Shown piece by piece: positions 1 through 9,018 of a DNA stretch of 64,000 nt. The DNA is from Mycobacterium sp. SMC-2 (GTDB lineage: Bacteria; Actinomycetota; Actinomycetes; Mycobacteriales; Mycobacteriaceae). A program made the translations under genes and the position numbers. The first letter of the stretch is position 1; the number at the start of each line of letters is the position of its first letter. Below the pieces are notes generated by a model. That model was not told the DNA's origin, searched no databases, and saw only the letters and a list, made by a program, of their open reading frames with translations. Location: positions 1,674,001-1,738,000 of the forward strand of contig NZ_CP079863.1 of NCBI RefSeq assembly GCF_025263485.1, in the 5' to 3' direction.

Positions 1-618
1 CAGGGCCAGCGCCGCATCCCGGTGCAGTACGCCAAGCGCATGGTGGGCCGGCGCATGTACGGCGGAACGTCGACGTACCTGCCGCTCAAGGTCAACCAGG
101 CCGGCGTCATCCCGGTCATCTTCGCGTCGTCGCTCATCTACATCCCGCACCTGATCACCCAGCTGATCCGCAGCGGCAGCGGCGGCGTGGGCAACAGCTG
201 GTGGGACAAGTTCGTCGGCAGTTACCTGTCCGACCCCAGCGACCCCGTCTACATCGGCATCTACTTCGGGCTGATCATCTTCTTCACCTACTTCTACGTG
301 TCGATCACGTTCAACCCCGACGAACGTGCCGACGAAATGAAGAAGTTCGGCGGGTTCATCCCCGGCATCCGGCCGGGCAAGCCCACCGCGGACTACCTGC
401 GTTATGTGCTGAGCCGCATTACCCTGCCGGGCTCGATCTACCTCGGCGCCATCTCGGTGCTGCCCAACCTGTTCCTGCAGATCGGCAACGGCGGGGCCGT
501 TCAGAATTTGCCCTTCGGCGGTACCGCGGTTTTGATCATGATTGGCGTCGGCTTGGATACCGTCAAGCAGATCGAGAGCCAGCTGATGCAGCGCAACTAT
601 GAAGGGTTCCTGAAGTGA
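1..618 (+). CDS. secY: Protein translocase subunit SecY, C-terminal part (5' truncated by window edge)
   Basis: The reading frame is open from base 1 and ends at TGA 616-618, so only about 205 C-terminal residues are present. SecY is the pore subunit of the SecYEG translocon in the plasma membrane. The fragment contains the conserved cytosolic loop [17 protein letters not shown] (about residues 21-37), the hydrophobic segments of the last transmembrane helices, and the [20 protein letters not shown] region typical of late SecY. Its stop overlaps the GTG start of adk, the usual secY-adk coupling of actinobacterial spc operons. Nothing looks degraded; the missing N terminus is simply outside the window. 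Confidence 0.96.
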   Translation, partial: QGQRRIPVQYAKRMVGRRMYGGTSTYLPLKVNQAGVIPVIFASSLIYIPHLITQLIRSGSGGVGNSWWDKFVGSYLSDPSDPVYIGIYFGLIIFFTYFYVSITFNPDERADEMKKFGGFIPGIRPGKPTADYLRYVLSRITLPGSIYLGAISVLPNLFLQIGNGGAVQNLPFGGTAVLIMIGVGLDTVKQIESQLMQRNYEGFLK

Positions 619-1160
619 GAGTCGTTTTGCTGGGGCCGCCGGGGGCGGGCAAGGGAACGCAGGCCCAGAAGCTCTCCGAAAAGCTCGGGATCCCGCAAAT
701 TTCCACCGGCGAACTCTTCCGCAGCAACATCGAGAACGGGACCAAACTCGGCATCGAGGCCAAGCGCTATCTGGACGCCGGGGACCTGGTGCCCTCGGAG
801 CTGACCAACCAGCTCGTCGACGACCGGCTGAGCGAGCCCGACGCGGCCAACGGCTTCATCCTGGACGGGTATCCGCGGTCGACCGAACAGGCCGAGGCGC
901 TGCACAAGATGCTCGAACGCCGGGGCACCGACATCGACGCCGTGCTGGAGTTCCGCGTCTCGCAGGAGGAGTTGCTGCAACGGCTCAAGTCGCGTGGCCG
1001 CGCCGACGACACCGACGACGTCATCCTCAACCGGATGAAGGTCTACCGCGACGAGACCGCGCCGCTGCTGGAGTACTACCGCGACGAGCTCAAGACGGTC
1101 GACGCCGTCGGCACCATGGACGAGGTGTTCGCCCGCGCCCTGCAAGCGTTGGGCAGGTAA
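615..1160 (+). CDS. adk: Adenylate kinase
   Basis: Adenylate kinase catalyses ATP + AMP to 2 ADP in the cytosol. The 181-residue length is that of the short mycobacterial enzyme, which lacks the long zinc-type LID insert. The N terminus shows the P-loop [10 protein letters not shown], followed by the AMP-site segment with STGELFR and the DGYPRS motif around residue 83-88. I start it at GTG 615, whose last two bases are shared with the secY stop (GTGA overlap), so the two are probably translationally coupled. mapA begins two bases after its stop. Confidence 0.97.
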   Translation: MRVVLLGPPGAGKGTQAQKLSEKLGIPQISTGELFRSNIENGTKLGIEAKRYLDAGDLVPSELTNQLVDDRLSEPDAANGFILDGYPRSTEQAEALHKMLERRGTDIDAVLEFRVSQEELLQRLKSRGRADDTDDVILNRMKVYRDETAPLLEYYRDELKTVDAVGTMDEVFARALQALGR

Positions 1161-1162
1161 GC

Positions 1163-1963
1163 ATGAACCCGCTGGCGCGGTTGCGGAGTCGCAAAGTCGT
1201 GCCGCAGCGCACCGCCGGCGAACTCGACGCGATGGCTGCGGCGGGGGCGGTGGTCGCGGCCGCGCTGCAGGCGGTTCGGGCGGCCGCGGCCTCGGGGGTC
1301 TCGACCCTGGCCCTCGACCAGATCGCCGAGTCGGTGATCCGCGAGGCGGGCGCGATTCCGTCGTTCCTCGGCTACCACGGTTACCCCGCGTCGGTCTGCG
1401 CGTCGGTCAACGAGCGGGTGGTGCACGGGATCCCCTCGGCCGCGGAGATCCTGGCGCCCGGCGACCTGGTGTCCATCGACTGCGGCGCGGTGCTCGACGG
1501 CTGGCACGGCGACGCCGCCATCACCTTCGGTGTCGGCACCCTCGACGCGGCCGACCAGGCGCTCAGCGACGCTACCCGGGAATCGCTGGAGGCCGGGATC
1601 GCGGCGATGGTTCCCGGCAGCCGGCTGACCGACGTCTCGCACGCCATCGAGACGGGCACGCGCGCGGCCTCCGACCGGCACGGGCTCGCGTTCGGGATCG
1701 TTGAGGGCTACGGCGGCCACGGCATCGGCCGGCACATGCACATGGACCCGTTCCTGCCCAACGAGGGCTCGCCCGGGCGCGGCCCGCTGCTGGCCCCCGG
1801 GTCGGTGCTGGCCATCGAACCGATGCTGACGCTCGGGACGGGCAAGACCGTGGTGCTCGACGACGAGTGGACCGTCACCACCTCCGACGGCTCGCGCGCG
1901 GCACACTGGGAGCACACCGTCGCGGTGACCGACGCCGGCCCGCGCATCCTGACTCTGGCTTAG
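1163..1963 (+). CDS. map: Methionine aminopeptidase type I
   Basis: This enzyme removes initiator Met from nascent proteins. The 266-residue protein carries the five metal ligands of the type I fold: the two Asp in [15 protein letters not shown], the His in GHGIGRHMH, the Glu in AIEPMLT, and the Glu in WEHTVAV. It has no SH3-like N-terminal extension, and its length matches the mycobacterial MapA form. It sits directly after adk and before the SigL-type promoter, the standard mycobacterial order. Confidence 0.95.
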   Translation: MNPLARLRSRKVVPQRTAGELDAMAAAGAVVAAALQAVRAAAASGVSTLALDQIAESVIREAGAIPSFLGYHGYPASVCASVNERVVHGIPSAAEILAPGDLVSIDCGAVLDGWHGDAAITFGVGTLDAADQALSDATRESLEAGIAAMVPGSRLTDVSHAIETGTRAASDRHGLAFGIVEGYGGHGIGRHMHMDPFLPNEGSPGRGPLLAPGSVLAIEPMLTLGTGKTVVLDDEWTVTTSDGSRAAHWEHTVAVTDAGPRILTLA

Positions 1964-1977
1964 CCGGCTGAACCGGC

Positions 1978-2005
1978 TGAACTAAACGGCCATTCGACTC
2001 GTTTC
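1978..2005 (+). promoter_or_regulatory. Putative SigL-dependent promoter of sigL-rslA
   Basis: The sequence TGAACT, a 16-bp spacer and CGTTTC ends 19 bases before the sigL start codon. This fits the published M. tuberculosis SigL consensus (TGAACC, 16-17 bp, CGT). It implies autoregulation. The placement immediately after mapA and before sigL makes chance less likely, but no transcript start is visible from sequence alone. Confidence 0.65.
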
Positions 2006-2024
2006 AGTAGTCGGAGGTGATGGA

Positions 2025-2570
2025 GTGGCTCGTGTGGCAGGCACTCGGGGGGCTTCGGGGGCTGCCGAAGCCGCGCTGATGAGGGCGCTCTACGACGAGC
2101 ACGCGGCGGTCTTGTGGCGTTACGCCCTCCGGCTGACGGGGGACGCGAGCCAGTCCGAGGACGTGGTCCAGGAGACGTTGCTGCGGGCCTGGCAGCATCC
2201 GGAGGTCGTCGCGGACACGGAACGCTCCGCCCGCGCCTGGCTGTTCACCGTCGCCCGCAACATGATCATCGACGACCGGCGCAGCGCGCGGTTCCGCAAC
2301 GTCGTCGCTTCGACGGACGAGGCGGGCGCGCCCGAACGGTCGACGCCGGACGAGGTGAACGCCGCGCTGGACAAGCTGCTGATAGCCGACGCCATGGCGC
2401 AGCTGTCCGCGGAGCACCGGGCCGTGATCGAACGGTCCTACTACCGCGGATGGACCACCGCGCAGATCGCTGCAGACCTCGGCATCGCCGAGGGAACGGT
2501 GAAGTCGCGATTACACTACGCCGTGCGGGCGTTGCGGCTCACTCTGCAGGAACTTGGGGTAACCCGCTGA
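2025..2570 (+). CDS. sigL: ECF RNA polymerase sigma factor SigL
   Basis: This is an ECF sigma factor that directs RNA polymerase to a small regulon; in M. tuberculosis that regulon includes cell-envelope and polyketide functions and sigL itself. The 181 residues contain region 2 (ALYDEHAAVLWRYALRLTGD, then SEDVVQETLLRAW) and region 4 (LSAEHRAVIERSYYRGWTTA followed by the HTH GIAEGTVKSRL). I chose GTG 2025 because a clear GGAGGTGATG ribosome-binding stretch precedes it. The protein is nearly collinear with M. tuberculosis SigL as I remember it. The anti-sigma gene follows after about 30 bases. Confidence 0.93.
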   Translation: MARVAGTRGASGAAEAALMRALYDEHAAVLWRYALRLTGDASQSEDVVQETLLRAWQHPEVVADTERSARAWLFTVARNMIIDDRRSARFRNVVASTDEAGAPERSTPDEVNAALDKLLIADAMAQLSAEHRAVIERSYYRGWTTAQIAADLGIAEGTVKSRLHYAVRALRLTLQELGVTR

Positions 2571-2602
2571 GGGGCTCCTGATGCTTGAGGGGTGATGAGG
2601 AA

Positions 2603-3340
2603 ATGGATGACATGATGACGCCGCAACGGGGCATCGGGCCTCCCGACGATCCGTACGCGATGTGGGATGCCGCATACGTGTTGGGCTCGTTGTCGGCCGC
2701 CGAGCGCCGCGAATTCGAGGCCCACCTCGCGCATTGTCCGGCCTGCCGGGGCGCCGTCGCCGACCTGAGCGGTGTGCCGGCCCTGCTGTCGCAGCTCGAC
2801 CGCAACGAAGTGGCCGCGATCAACGAGTCCGGTGCGGCCGCCGGATTGCCGGCGACGCCGGAGATGTCGCCCGAGCTGTTGACGTCGTTGCTGGCCAAGG
2901 TGAGCTGGCGCCGGCGTCGCGCGCGGATCGTCACCTGGGTGGCCTCGTCCGCCGCGGCCGTGGTGCTGGCGATCGGCGTGTTCGTTGGCGTGCAGGGGTA
3001 TTCGTCGTCCCCGTCGCAGCAGGTGACCGCGTCCTCGGCGCCGATGGCGCAGGTGGGCACCACCCTGCTGGCCTCGACCGTGCAGCTGTCCAGCCAGCAC
3101 TGGGGCACGTCCATCAACCTGCGGTGCGTGTGCCTGGCCCCGCTCAACGCGCACCACGACACGCTGGCGATGGTCGTGGTGGGCCGTGACGGCAGCCAGA
3201 CCCGGCTGGCGACCTGGGTGGCCGAACCCGGCCACACCGCGACGCCAGCGGGCAGCATCTCGACGCCGGTCGACCAGATCGCCGCCGTGCAGGTGGTCGC
3301 CGCCGATACCGGCCAAGTTCTGCTGCAGCGTTCGATGTAG
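2603..3340 (+). CDS. rslA: Zinc-binding anti-sigma factor RslA
   Basis: Membrane-anchored anti-sigma factor that holds SigL inactive. The cytosolic N-terminal domain has the ZAS motif H-x3-C-x2-C in AHLAHCPACRG. One transmembrane segment follows (about WVASSAAAVVLAIGVFVGVQ, residues 112-131), then an extracytoplasmic domain of roughly 110 residues. The ATG at 2603 is preferred: a TTG 18 bases upstream is also in frame, but GAGGGGTGATGAGG lies between them and works better as the ribosome-binding region for the ATG. It is 32 bases downstream of sigL, the expected sigma/anti-sigma pairing. Confidence 0.9.
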   Translation: MDDMMTPQRGIGPPDDPYAMWDAAYVLGSLSAAERREFEAHLAHCPACRGAVADLSGVPALLSQLDRNEVAAINESGAAAGLPATPEMSPELLTSLLAKVSWRRRRARIVTWVASSAAAVVLAIGVFVGVQGYSSSPSQQVTASSAPMAQVGTTLLASTVQLSSQHWGTSINLRCVCLAPLNAHHDTLAMVVVGRDGSQTRLATWVAEPGHTATPAGSISTPVDQIAAVQVVAADTGQVLLQRSM

Positions 3341-3347
3341 GCCGCAC

Positions 3348-4556
3348 GTGGCTGGCGGACGCTCCCTTCGGGCCCTGGTGGTGGGCGCCGGGGTGGGCGG
3401 CATCTCCGTCGCCCGGGGGTTGTTGCGCGACGGGCACGACGTCACGGTCTTCGAGCGGCGACCCGAGGTGCGGGCGGCCGGCGGTGCGGTGACGATCTGG
3501 TCCAACGGCGAGACGGTGCTCCGGCAGCTGGGCGTCGACATGGACGGGGCCGGTCAGCTGCTGTCCACCGTGCGGGCCGTGACCTCCACGGGCCGTCCGC
3601 TCGCCACGCTGGACGTGGCCGCGATGGCGAATCGGCTCGGCGCACCGGTCCGGATGGTTCCGCGCCGGGTGCTCCTGGAGCGGTTGCTGGACGGCTTTCC
3701 GGGCGACCGGATCCGATGCGACTGCCGCGCAATCGGATTGGCCGCAACGCGCGACGGCGTGCGGATCGAGTTCGACGACGGCAGCTCGGCCGAGGGCGAC
3801 CTGGTGATCGGCGCCGACGGCCTGCATTCGATGGTCCGCGACAGTGTCGGCGCTCGGGAGGCCAAGCCCACCGGCTGGTGCAGTTGGCAGGGGCTGATCA
3901 GCCTTGGGGAGATCCGGGACAGGGACACCGCGCTCATGGTCATCGGCGAGCGGGGAAACCTCGGCCTGTGGCCGGCCGGGGGCTCCGATGTGCAGTGGTG
4001 GTTCGACCTGCCGTGGTCGTACGGCTTCGTGCGCCCGCAGCGTCCGATCGAGACGATCCGGTGCCATTTCACCGGGTGGTCCGACGCCGTCGACCGGGTG
4101 CTGGCGGTCCTGACCGACGACGACCTGGCGCACTCGCCGTATCCCCATTTCCGGCATCCGATACCGCCCGCGGGCCGCGGCCCGGTCACGTTGGTCGGCG
4201 ATGCCGCCCACACGATGCCGCCGACCCTGGCGCAGGGGACCAACCAGGCCCTGCTCGACACCATGGTGCTGTGCAAGTCGCTGTCGGATCTGGCGAGCGA
4301 CGCCTCCAACGGCGCTGTGTCGGGCGCGCTGCGCAGGTATGAGAAGACCCGCCGGCGCAAGGTGATGGCCGTGTCCCGGGTGGCGTCGCTGCCGGTTTCG
4401 CACGGTGAGGTCGTGCTGCGACCGGCCGCACTGATCCCCGACCGGCTGCAGGCCCGCGCCCTCACCACGTTTCTGCTGTGGACGAGCCACCGCCGGATGT
4501 CCGCGGAGATCGACCGGGAATTGGGGGCAGCGACGGCAAGCCGAACCAGCCCGTGA
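3348..4556 (+). CDS. FAD-dependent monooxygenase (class A flavoprotein hydroxylase type)
   Basis: The roughly 402-residue protein begins with the FAD Rossmann motif VVGAGVGGISVARGLL ending in the acidic ribose ligand of VFER. It has the second FAD contact VIGADGLHS in mid-protein and the GDAAHTMPPTLAQGTNQALLD motif near residue 290. These three motifs define class A aromatic hydroxylase-like monooxygenases. The substrate cannot be read from sequence. I place the start at GTG 3348, seven bases after rslA, because a longer upstream frame would lie inside rslA. Its stop overlaps the next start (GTGA), so it may be co-transcribed with sigL-rslA. Confidence 0.85.
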   Translation: MAGGRSLRALVVGAGVGGISVARGLLRDGHDVTVFERRPEVRAAGGAVTIWSNGETVLRQLGVDMDGAGQLLSTVRAVTSTGRPLATLDVAAMANRLGAPVRMVPRRVLLERLLDGFPGDRIRCDCRAIGLAATRDGVRIEFDDGSSAEGDLVIGADGLHSMVRDSVGAREAKPTGWCSWQGLISLGEIRDRDTALMVIGERGNLGLWPAGGSDVQWWFDLPWSYGFVRPQRPIETIRCHFTGWSDAVDRVLAVLTDDDLAHSPYPHFRHPIPPAGRGPVTLVGDAAHTMPPTLAQGTNQALLDTMVLCKSLSDLASDASNGAVSGALRRYEKTRRRKVMAVSRVASLPVSHGEVVLRPAALIPDRLQARALTTFLLWTSHRRMSAEIDRELGAATASRTSP

Positions 4557-5146
4557 ACCGTCCGGACGAATCCATCAGGGTGCGAGGCGATTTCGACGCC
4601 CCGTCACGCTGGCTCTGGCTGTTGAAGTGGTGCGTGCTCGCCGTCCCGCACTACCCGATCCTGATCGGGCTGTACCTGGTCTACCCGCTGTCGACCGTGG
4701 TCGCGGGCGTCGCCATCTTGTCCACCGGGCGGTATCCGCGGCCGATATTCGACTTCAACGTCGGTGTGCTGCGCTGGTCGTGGCGGGTCATGAATTTCAG
4801 GTTCCCGATGAACAGCACGGACAGGTATCCGCCTTTCACGTTCGCGTCGCGGCCCGACTACCCGGGTGATCTGCAGGTCGACTATCCGGAGCGGCTGAAG
4901 AGGTGGGCCGTGCCGGTGAAGTGGCTGTTGGCCATCCCGCACATCCTGCTCTGCTGGTCGATGGAGCCGCTGCTGCAGCTGCTGTGCGTGATCGCCGCGG
5001 TGACGTTGTTGTGCACCGGGGCCATCCCGGCGGGCATGTTCGACCTGCTGCTGGGCATCGTGCGTTGGCGCTACCGGGTGGCCGTGTACGTGTCCCTGAT
5101 GCGCGACGAATATCCACCGTTCCGAATGGATCTGGGTGCTCGGTGA
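4553..5146 (+). CDS. DUF4389 domain-containing membrane protein
   Basis: The 197-residue protein has two similar halves. Each contains an LLKWCVLAVPH- or PVKWLLAIPH-type membrane segment and a conserved stretch with RYPRPIFDFNVGVLRWSWRV or the matching RWRYRVAVYVSL. Each half is followed by a Y-P-PF motif (DRYPPFTF and DEYPPFRM). This duplicated pattern is typical of the DUF4389 family, whose function is unknown. I chose GTG 4553 because it overlaps the monooxygenase stop; the frame upstream of it is antisense-like read-through of that gene. The stop in turn overlaps the methyltransferase start. Confidence 0.82.
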   Translation: MNRPDESIRVRGDFDAPSRWLWLLKWCVLAVPHYPILIGLYLVYPLSTVVAGVAILSTGRYPRPIFDFNVGVLRWSWRVMNFRFPMNSTDRYPPFTFASRPDYPGDLQVDYPERLKRWAVPVKWLLAIPHILLCWSMEPLLQLLCVIAAVTLLCTGAIPAGMFDLLLGIVRWRYRVAVYVSLMRDEYPPFRMDLGAR

Positions 5147-5769
5147 CGCGCCGTAATCCCTTGTTCCCGTACGTGTACCGGTTCGGTCAGCCGGTCTTTG
5201 ACCGGCTGTTCTATCACCGGTATCGCCGCGCGGCGCTCAGCAACGCAACCGGCCGGCTGCTGATGCTCGGCCTGGGTCCGGGCACCGACCTGAGGTTCCT
5301 GCCCGCCGCGGTGACGTCGGTCGCCGCCGTGGAGCCGGAGGCGCCGTTCCGGCGGATGGCGTCCCGGCTCGCCGGTCGCCACGGCATCGCCGTCGACATC
5401 GTGGAGGGCAGTGGCGAGTCGATTCCATTCTGCGACAACAGCTTTGACTCGGTACACATCGGCCTGGTGTTGTGTTCGGTCAACGACGTGGCCGCCACCC
5501 TCGGTGAGATCCGCCGGGTGCTGGCACCGGGCGGCAGGCTGGTGGTGCTCGAGCACGTGCGCGGGGACGGCGCGATGGGCCGGTTCCAGGACCTGGTCGC
5601 CAAACCGTGGTCGTGGCTTGCCGCCGGTTGCGAGCCGAACCGGCGAACCCTGGATTCCATCGCCGCGGCCGGGTTCGACACCACGACGCTGCGCACCATC
5701 CCGCGCACCCCGGTCCCGTTCCCGTGCAAGCCTCATTTGCAAGGGTTCGCCACCCTCACTGGACGCTGA
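5143..5769 (+). CDS. Class I SAM-dependent methyltransferase
   Basis: The 208-residue protein has the SAM motif I LMLGLGPGTDLRFLP, an acidic residue at the end of strand 2 (AAVEPEAPF), and a motif resembling the UbiE/Methyltransf_11 family, including IRRVLAPGGRLVVLEHV. The N terminus (RFGQPVFDRLFYHRYRRA) resembles phospholipid or small-molecule methyltransferases, but the substrate is unknown. Start GTG 5143 overlaps the DUF4389 stop. Its last 14 bases overlap the end of the convergent ABC permease. It forms a translationally coupled trio with the monooxygenase and DUF4389 protein. Confidence 0.84.
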   Translation: MTRRNPLFPYVYRFGQPVFDRLFYHRYRRAALSNATGRLLMLGLGPGTDLRFLPAAVTSVAAVEPEAPFRRMASRLAGRHGIAVDIVEGSGESIPFCDNSFDSVHIGLVLCSVNDVAATLGEIRRVLAPGGRLVVLEHVRGDGAMGRFQDLVAKPWSWLAAGCEPNRRTLDSIAAAGFDTTTLRTIPRTPVPFPCKPHLQGFATLTGR

Positions 5770-8248
5770 CGGCCTCGATGATGTTCAGCCGCGCCGCCCG
5801 CCGCGCGGGTGGCAGCGAGCCGAGCAGGCAGATCGCCAGCGCCCCCGCGGTGAAGGCCAGGGCCATCGGGCTCAGGCGGAAGCCGACCGGAAAATTCATG
5901 ATGTCCCCGCTGATCAGACTGAACAGCCACTGGTCGATCAGGCCGAAGAGCAGCCCGAAAACACCACCCACACAACCGATTCCGGCTGCCTCGGCCAGGA
6001 CCATGCGCAGGGCGAACCGGCGGCTGGAGCCCATGGCCCGCAGCACGCCGATCTCACGGCGGCGTTCGAGCACCGAGAGCGTCAGCGTGTTGAGCAGCGC
6101 GACGGCGGCCACGGCGACGACGATCACCCACACGGCGTTGGCGATGAACATGCTCTGATGCAGCGGGGCCTCGAGCCCCGCCAGGGCCGCGCGCCCGTCG
6201 TAGACGTGGTTGGGCGCCGGCACCACCCGGCGGACCTCGGTCAGCAGCCGCTTCGGATCCGTCCCCGGGGCCGCGGCGATTTGCAGGGTGGTCGCGGCCG
6301 GGCGGTCGAACCACGCCCGCAGGTGATCGAGATCGATGCCCACCGTGCCGATGACGGTCGAGAAGAACGGCACCAGGGCCAGCACGGCCGTCTGCCGCGG
6401 GCCGTGCGGCGTCTGCAGCCGCAGCGGATCGCCAACGCGGACGTGCAGCGTCGCACCGAGATTCTGGGTGAGCACGACGCCCCGGCCGGCGAGCACGTCG
6501 GCGCGCAGGCGTTCGTCGAGCGCGCGGAACAGCGGGTCCCGGGTTCCGTCCGAGAAACCGTCGAGCAGGACGCGGGTGCCGCCGACGACGGCGAACCCGG
6601 ACGCGCCCTCGGTCACCCGCCCCACCCCGGGCAGCGCGGCCAGTCTTTCGGAAAGGCCCTGCGGCAGAGGGTCGGTGGGGTAGCTGCCCGGGGGATTCGC
6701 GCTGACCCACACGTCGACGCCGGCGGCCGGGACGAACACGCCGCGGGCCGAGCGGAGCATGTCGGCGTTGGTGCCGGTGATCACGACGGTGGTGACCACC
6801 CCAATGAGCACGGTCATCACCGTGGCCCACACCCGTCGCGGCGCGCGTTCGATGGTGGCCGCGGCGAGCGCGCCGAACGATCCGGACAGGCGTGCCGCCG
6901 TGGCCGTGCCCTTGACGATGGGTGCGCTGAGCGCGAAGCCGAGCGCGATCTCGGCGCTCAACAGGGCGGCCATCGCGGCGAACGCGAGCGTGCCGCGTTG
7001 GCCGATGACAACCCAGATCGAGACCGCGAATACCGCGACGGCGCCCACCCCGGCGGCGACGCGCAGCCGGCGCGGTACGACGTCGGCCGTCGACGCCCCG
7101 ATGGGCGCCAGCGCCTCGATCGGCGCGACCTTGTACACCTGCCGCGCGGCCATCGCCGACGCGGCCACGCTGGTGGCCGCCGTGGCCGCGAGGGCCAGCG
7201 GGATGGCGTAACCGGGCAACCAGTATTCGACGCGGGCCTCGAGTCCCTGCGTGATCGCCGGGGGCAGTCGGCCAATCGCGGTGTGGCCGGCCAGGATTCC
7301 CAGTCCGGACCCGATGGCCCCGCCGAACAGGCCGAGCACCGCCGCCTCCCCGACCATGTCGCCGACGATGGTGACGCGCCGGCCGCCGATCGCACGCAAC
7401 ATGGAGATGACCGGCCGGCGCTGGGTGATCGCCATGGTCATCGTCGTGTAGATGAGGAACGCGCCGACCACCAACGCGATCGCCGCCCCCAGCAGGGCCA
7501 TGTAGTTCATCAGCTTGACGCCGTCGCCGGCGCGGGCCGCCCGAACGCTCGGGGCGGCGACCAGGGCTCGGCCGTTCACCGCGGCGGTGACCGCGGCGCG
7601 GACGTTGGCCGCATCGGCGCCCGGTTTGGTGGTGATCAGTATCGAGTCGAGCTGCCCGGGGCGGCCGGTGACGCTCTGCGCCAGCGCGAGCGGCGCAAGC
7701 ACGTAGTGCCCGCCGTTGAGGTCCGCGACCTGCTTGCCCGCCAGCACTTCGGTGACCGTGACCGAGCCCGAACCCAGTTGCAGCGTCTGGCCTTTCGCGT
7801 AGCCGACCCGCGGCCCGACCTGCACGCCGTCTGGCGTCGAGGACAGCGCCCGCACGGGTCGCGCGACCGCGTCCTTCAGGGCGCCGCCCAGCGCGGCGGT
7901 GCTCGCGTCCGCGCCGAGCAGCAGCACCGGACCCGTCGGCGTGGCCGCGGAGGTTCGGATCATCGGCGCCGCGGTGGCGACGCCGGGGACCGCGGCCACG
8001 TCGGCCAGTACCGTGTCGGGGAATCCGGTGTCGGTGCTGCCCGACACCTCGAGCGCGGCCACACCGGCGATCCCGTCGGCCAGCCGGTTGACCGACCCGG
8101 TGATCGATCCGAAGATCCCGAAGATCGCGACCAGATAGGTTGCGGATACGGCCATTACGGCGATCGACGCGAACGTGCGGCGGCGGTGCACGGCGAGCTC
8201 ACGCAGGCTGAACACGCGCAGTCGGCTCGCCGCCGCCGTGATCCTCAC
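5756..8248 (-). CDS. ABC transporter permease with two FtsX-like domains
   Basis: The 830-residue membrane protein has an N-terminal helix after LRELAVHRRRTFASIAVM, a large extracytoplasmic domain, and a three-helix FtsX unit around residues 250-400 (QRRPVISMLRAIGGRR). A second helix/soluble domain block and a C-terminal FtsX unit follow (ERRREIGVLRAMGSSRRFALRMVLAEAAGIG). This duplicated architecture matches MacB/LolCE-like exporters that move lipids, peptides or drugs rather than import nutrients. It overlaps the ATPase gene by four bases (ATGA), so the two are translated together. The substrate is not visible. Confidence 0.88.
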   Translation of the reverse strand: MRITAAASRLRVFSLRELAVHRRRTFASIAVMAVSATYLVAIFGIFGSITGSVNRLADGIAGVAALEVSGSTDTGFPDTVLADVAAVPGVATAAPMIRTSAATPTGPVLLLGADASTAALGGALKDAVARPVRALSSTPDGVQVGPRVGYAKGQTLQLGSGSVTVTEVLAGKQVADLNGGHYVLAPLALAQSVTGRPGQLDSILITTKPGADAANVRAAVTAAVNGRALVAAPSVRAARAGDGVKLMNYMALLGAAIALVVGAFLIYTTMTMAITQRRPVISMLRAIGGRRVTIVGDMVGEAAVLGLFGGAIGSGLGILAGHTAIGRLPPAITQGLEARVEYWLPGYAIPLALAATAATSVAASAMAARQVYKVAPIEALAPIGASTADVVPRRLRVAAGVGAVAVFAVSIWVVIGQRGTLAFAAMAALLSAEIALGFALSAPIVKGTATAARLSGSFGALAAATIERAPRRVWATVMTVLIGVVTTVVITGTNADMLRSARGVFVPAAGVDVWVSANPPGSYPTDPLPQGLSERLAALPGVGRVTEGASGFAVVGGTRVLLDGFSDGTRDPLFRALDERLRADVLAGRGVVLTQNLGATLHVRVGDPLRLQTPHGPRQTAVLALVPFFSTVIGTVGIDLDHLRAWFDRPAATTLQIAAAPGTDPKRLLTEVRRVVPAPNHVYDGRAALAGLEAPLHQSMFIANAVWVIVVAVAAVALLNTLTLSVLERRREIGVLRAMGSSRRFALRMVLAEAAGIGCVGGVFGLLFGLIDQWLFSLISGDIMNFPVGFRLSPMALAFTAGALAICLLGSLPPARRAARLNIIEAVSVQ

Positions 8249-8940
8249 GCGGGGACCGCCGGTACGTCGGAACCGACCCGCCCGTCCTGCAGCGTGATCA
8301 CCCGATCGGTCGCCGCGGCGGCCTCCGCGTTGTGGGTCACCATCACCACCAGCCGGCCGCGGCCGTCCTCGTGCGCCACCCCGGCGAGCAGCCGCAGGAT
8401 CGCGGCGCCCGTCGTCGAGTCGAGGTTGCCGGTGGGCTCGTCGGCGAGGATGAGCGGCGGGTCCATCATCAGCGCGCGCGCCACCGCCACCCGCTGCATC
8501 TGGCCGCCGGACAGCTCCGCAGGCCGATGCTCGGTCCGGTTGCCCAGGCCGACGCGGTCCAGCAACCGGATCGCATCCGGTCTGGCCCTGCCCAGCCGGA
8601 CACCGTCGAGCAACTTGGGCACCGCGACGTTCTCCCAGGCCGACAGCGTCGGCAGCAGGTTGAAGAACTGAAAGATGAAGCCCACCCGGTGATGGCGGAA
8701 CCGCGACTGCTCTTCGTCGCCCAGGCGGCCGATCTCCTCGCCGTCGAACGTGATCGAGCCGGCATCCGGGGAGTCCAGCGCGCCGAGCAGATGCAGCAAC
8801 GTGCTCTTACCCGCACCGGAGGGGCCGACCACCGACACGAATTGACCGTACTCGAGGCGCAGGCTGATCCCGTCGAGCGCGCGGACCGGTTGACCACCCA
8901 CCCGGTACTCGCGCACCACGTCGCGCAGTTCGATGGTCAT
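8245..8940 (-). CDS. ABC transporter ATP-binding protein (LolD/MacB type)
   Basis: The 231-residue ATPase has Walker A GPSGAGKSTLLH, the Q-loop in VGFIFQFFNLLPTLSAWENV, signature LSGGQMQRVAVARAL, Walker B LILADEPTGNLDS and the H-loop in VMVTHN. The DEPTGNLD form is typical of the MacB/LolD subfamily that partners FtsX permeases, and that permease lies directly downstream with a 4-bp overlap. The start ATG sits about 80 bases from the divergent ThDP-enzyme start, so the promoters of both units share this short gap. Confidence 0.92.
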   Translation of the reverse strand: MTIELRDVVREYRVGGQPVRALDGISLRLEYGQFVSVVGPSGAGKSTLLHLLGALDSPDAGSITFDGEEIGRLGDEEQSRFRHHRVGFIFQFFNLLPTLSAWENVAVPKLLDGVRLGRARPDAIRLLDRVGLGNRTEHRPAELSGGQMQRVAVARALMMDPPLILADEPTGNLDSTTGAAILRLLAGVAHEDGRGRLVVMVTHNAEAAAATDRVITLQDGRVGSDVPAVPA

Positions 8941-8959
8941 CTAGACACCACGAAGGCTG

Positions 8960-8990
8960 CCGGTAACCGGTTCACCGCCGGGGTGAACCG
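8960..8990. promoter_or_regulatory. Inverted repeat in divergent promoter, candidate operator
   Basis: The gap between the ABC transporter and the ThDP-enzyme operon contains a perfect 9-bp inverted repeat, CGGTTCACC and GGTGAACCG, separated by five bases. It overlaps an 11-bp palindrome, CCGGTAACCGG, on its left. The placement between divergent starts suggests a repressor site. The MarR regulator at the end of the rightward operon is an obvious candidate binder, but this is inference. If the site is an operator, the ThDP enzyme should start at 9007 or 9019 rather than at GTG 8983. Confidence 0.45.
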
Positions 8991-9018
8991 ATCAAGCGCC
9001 CGGCTCGTGTCTGAAGGC

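Noticed and set aside
5411..8671. Open frame of 1,086 codons on the plus strand opposite the ABC permease
   Set aside because: It is antisense to a clearly recognisable FtsX-type permease and ATPase. The translation is His/Arg/Gly/Gln-rich with no domain. Long antisense frames are normal at this G+C content.
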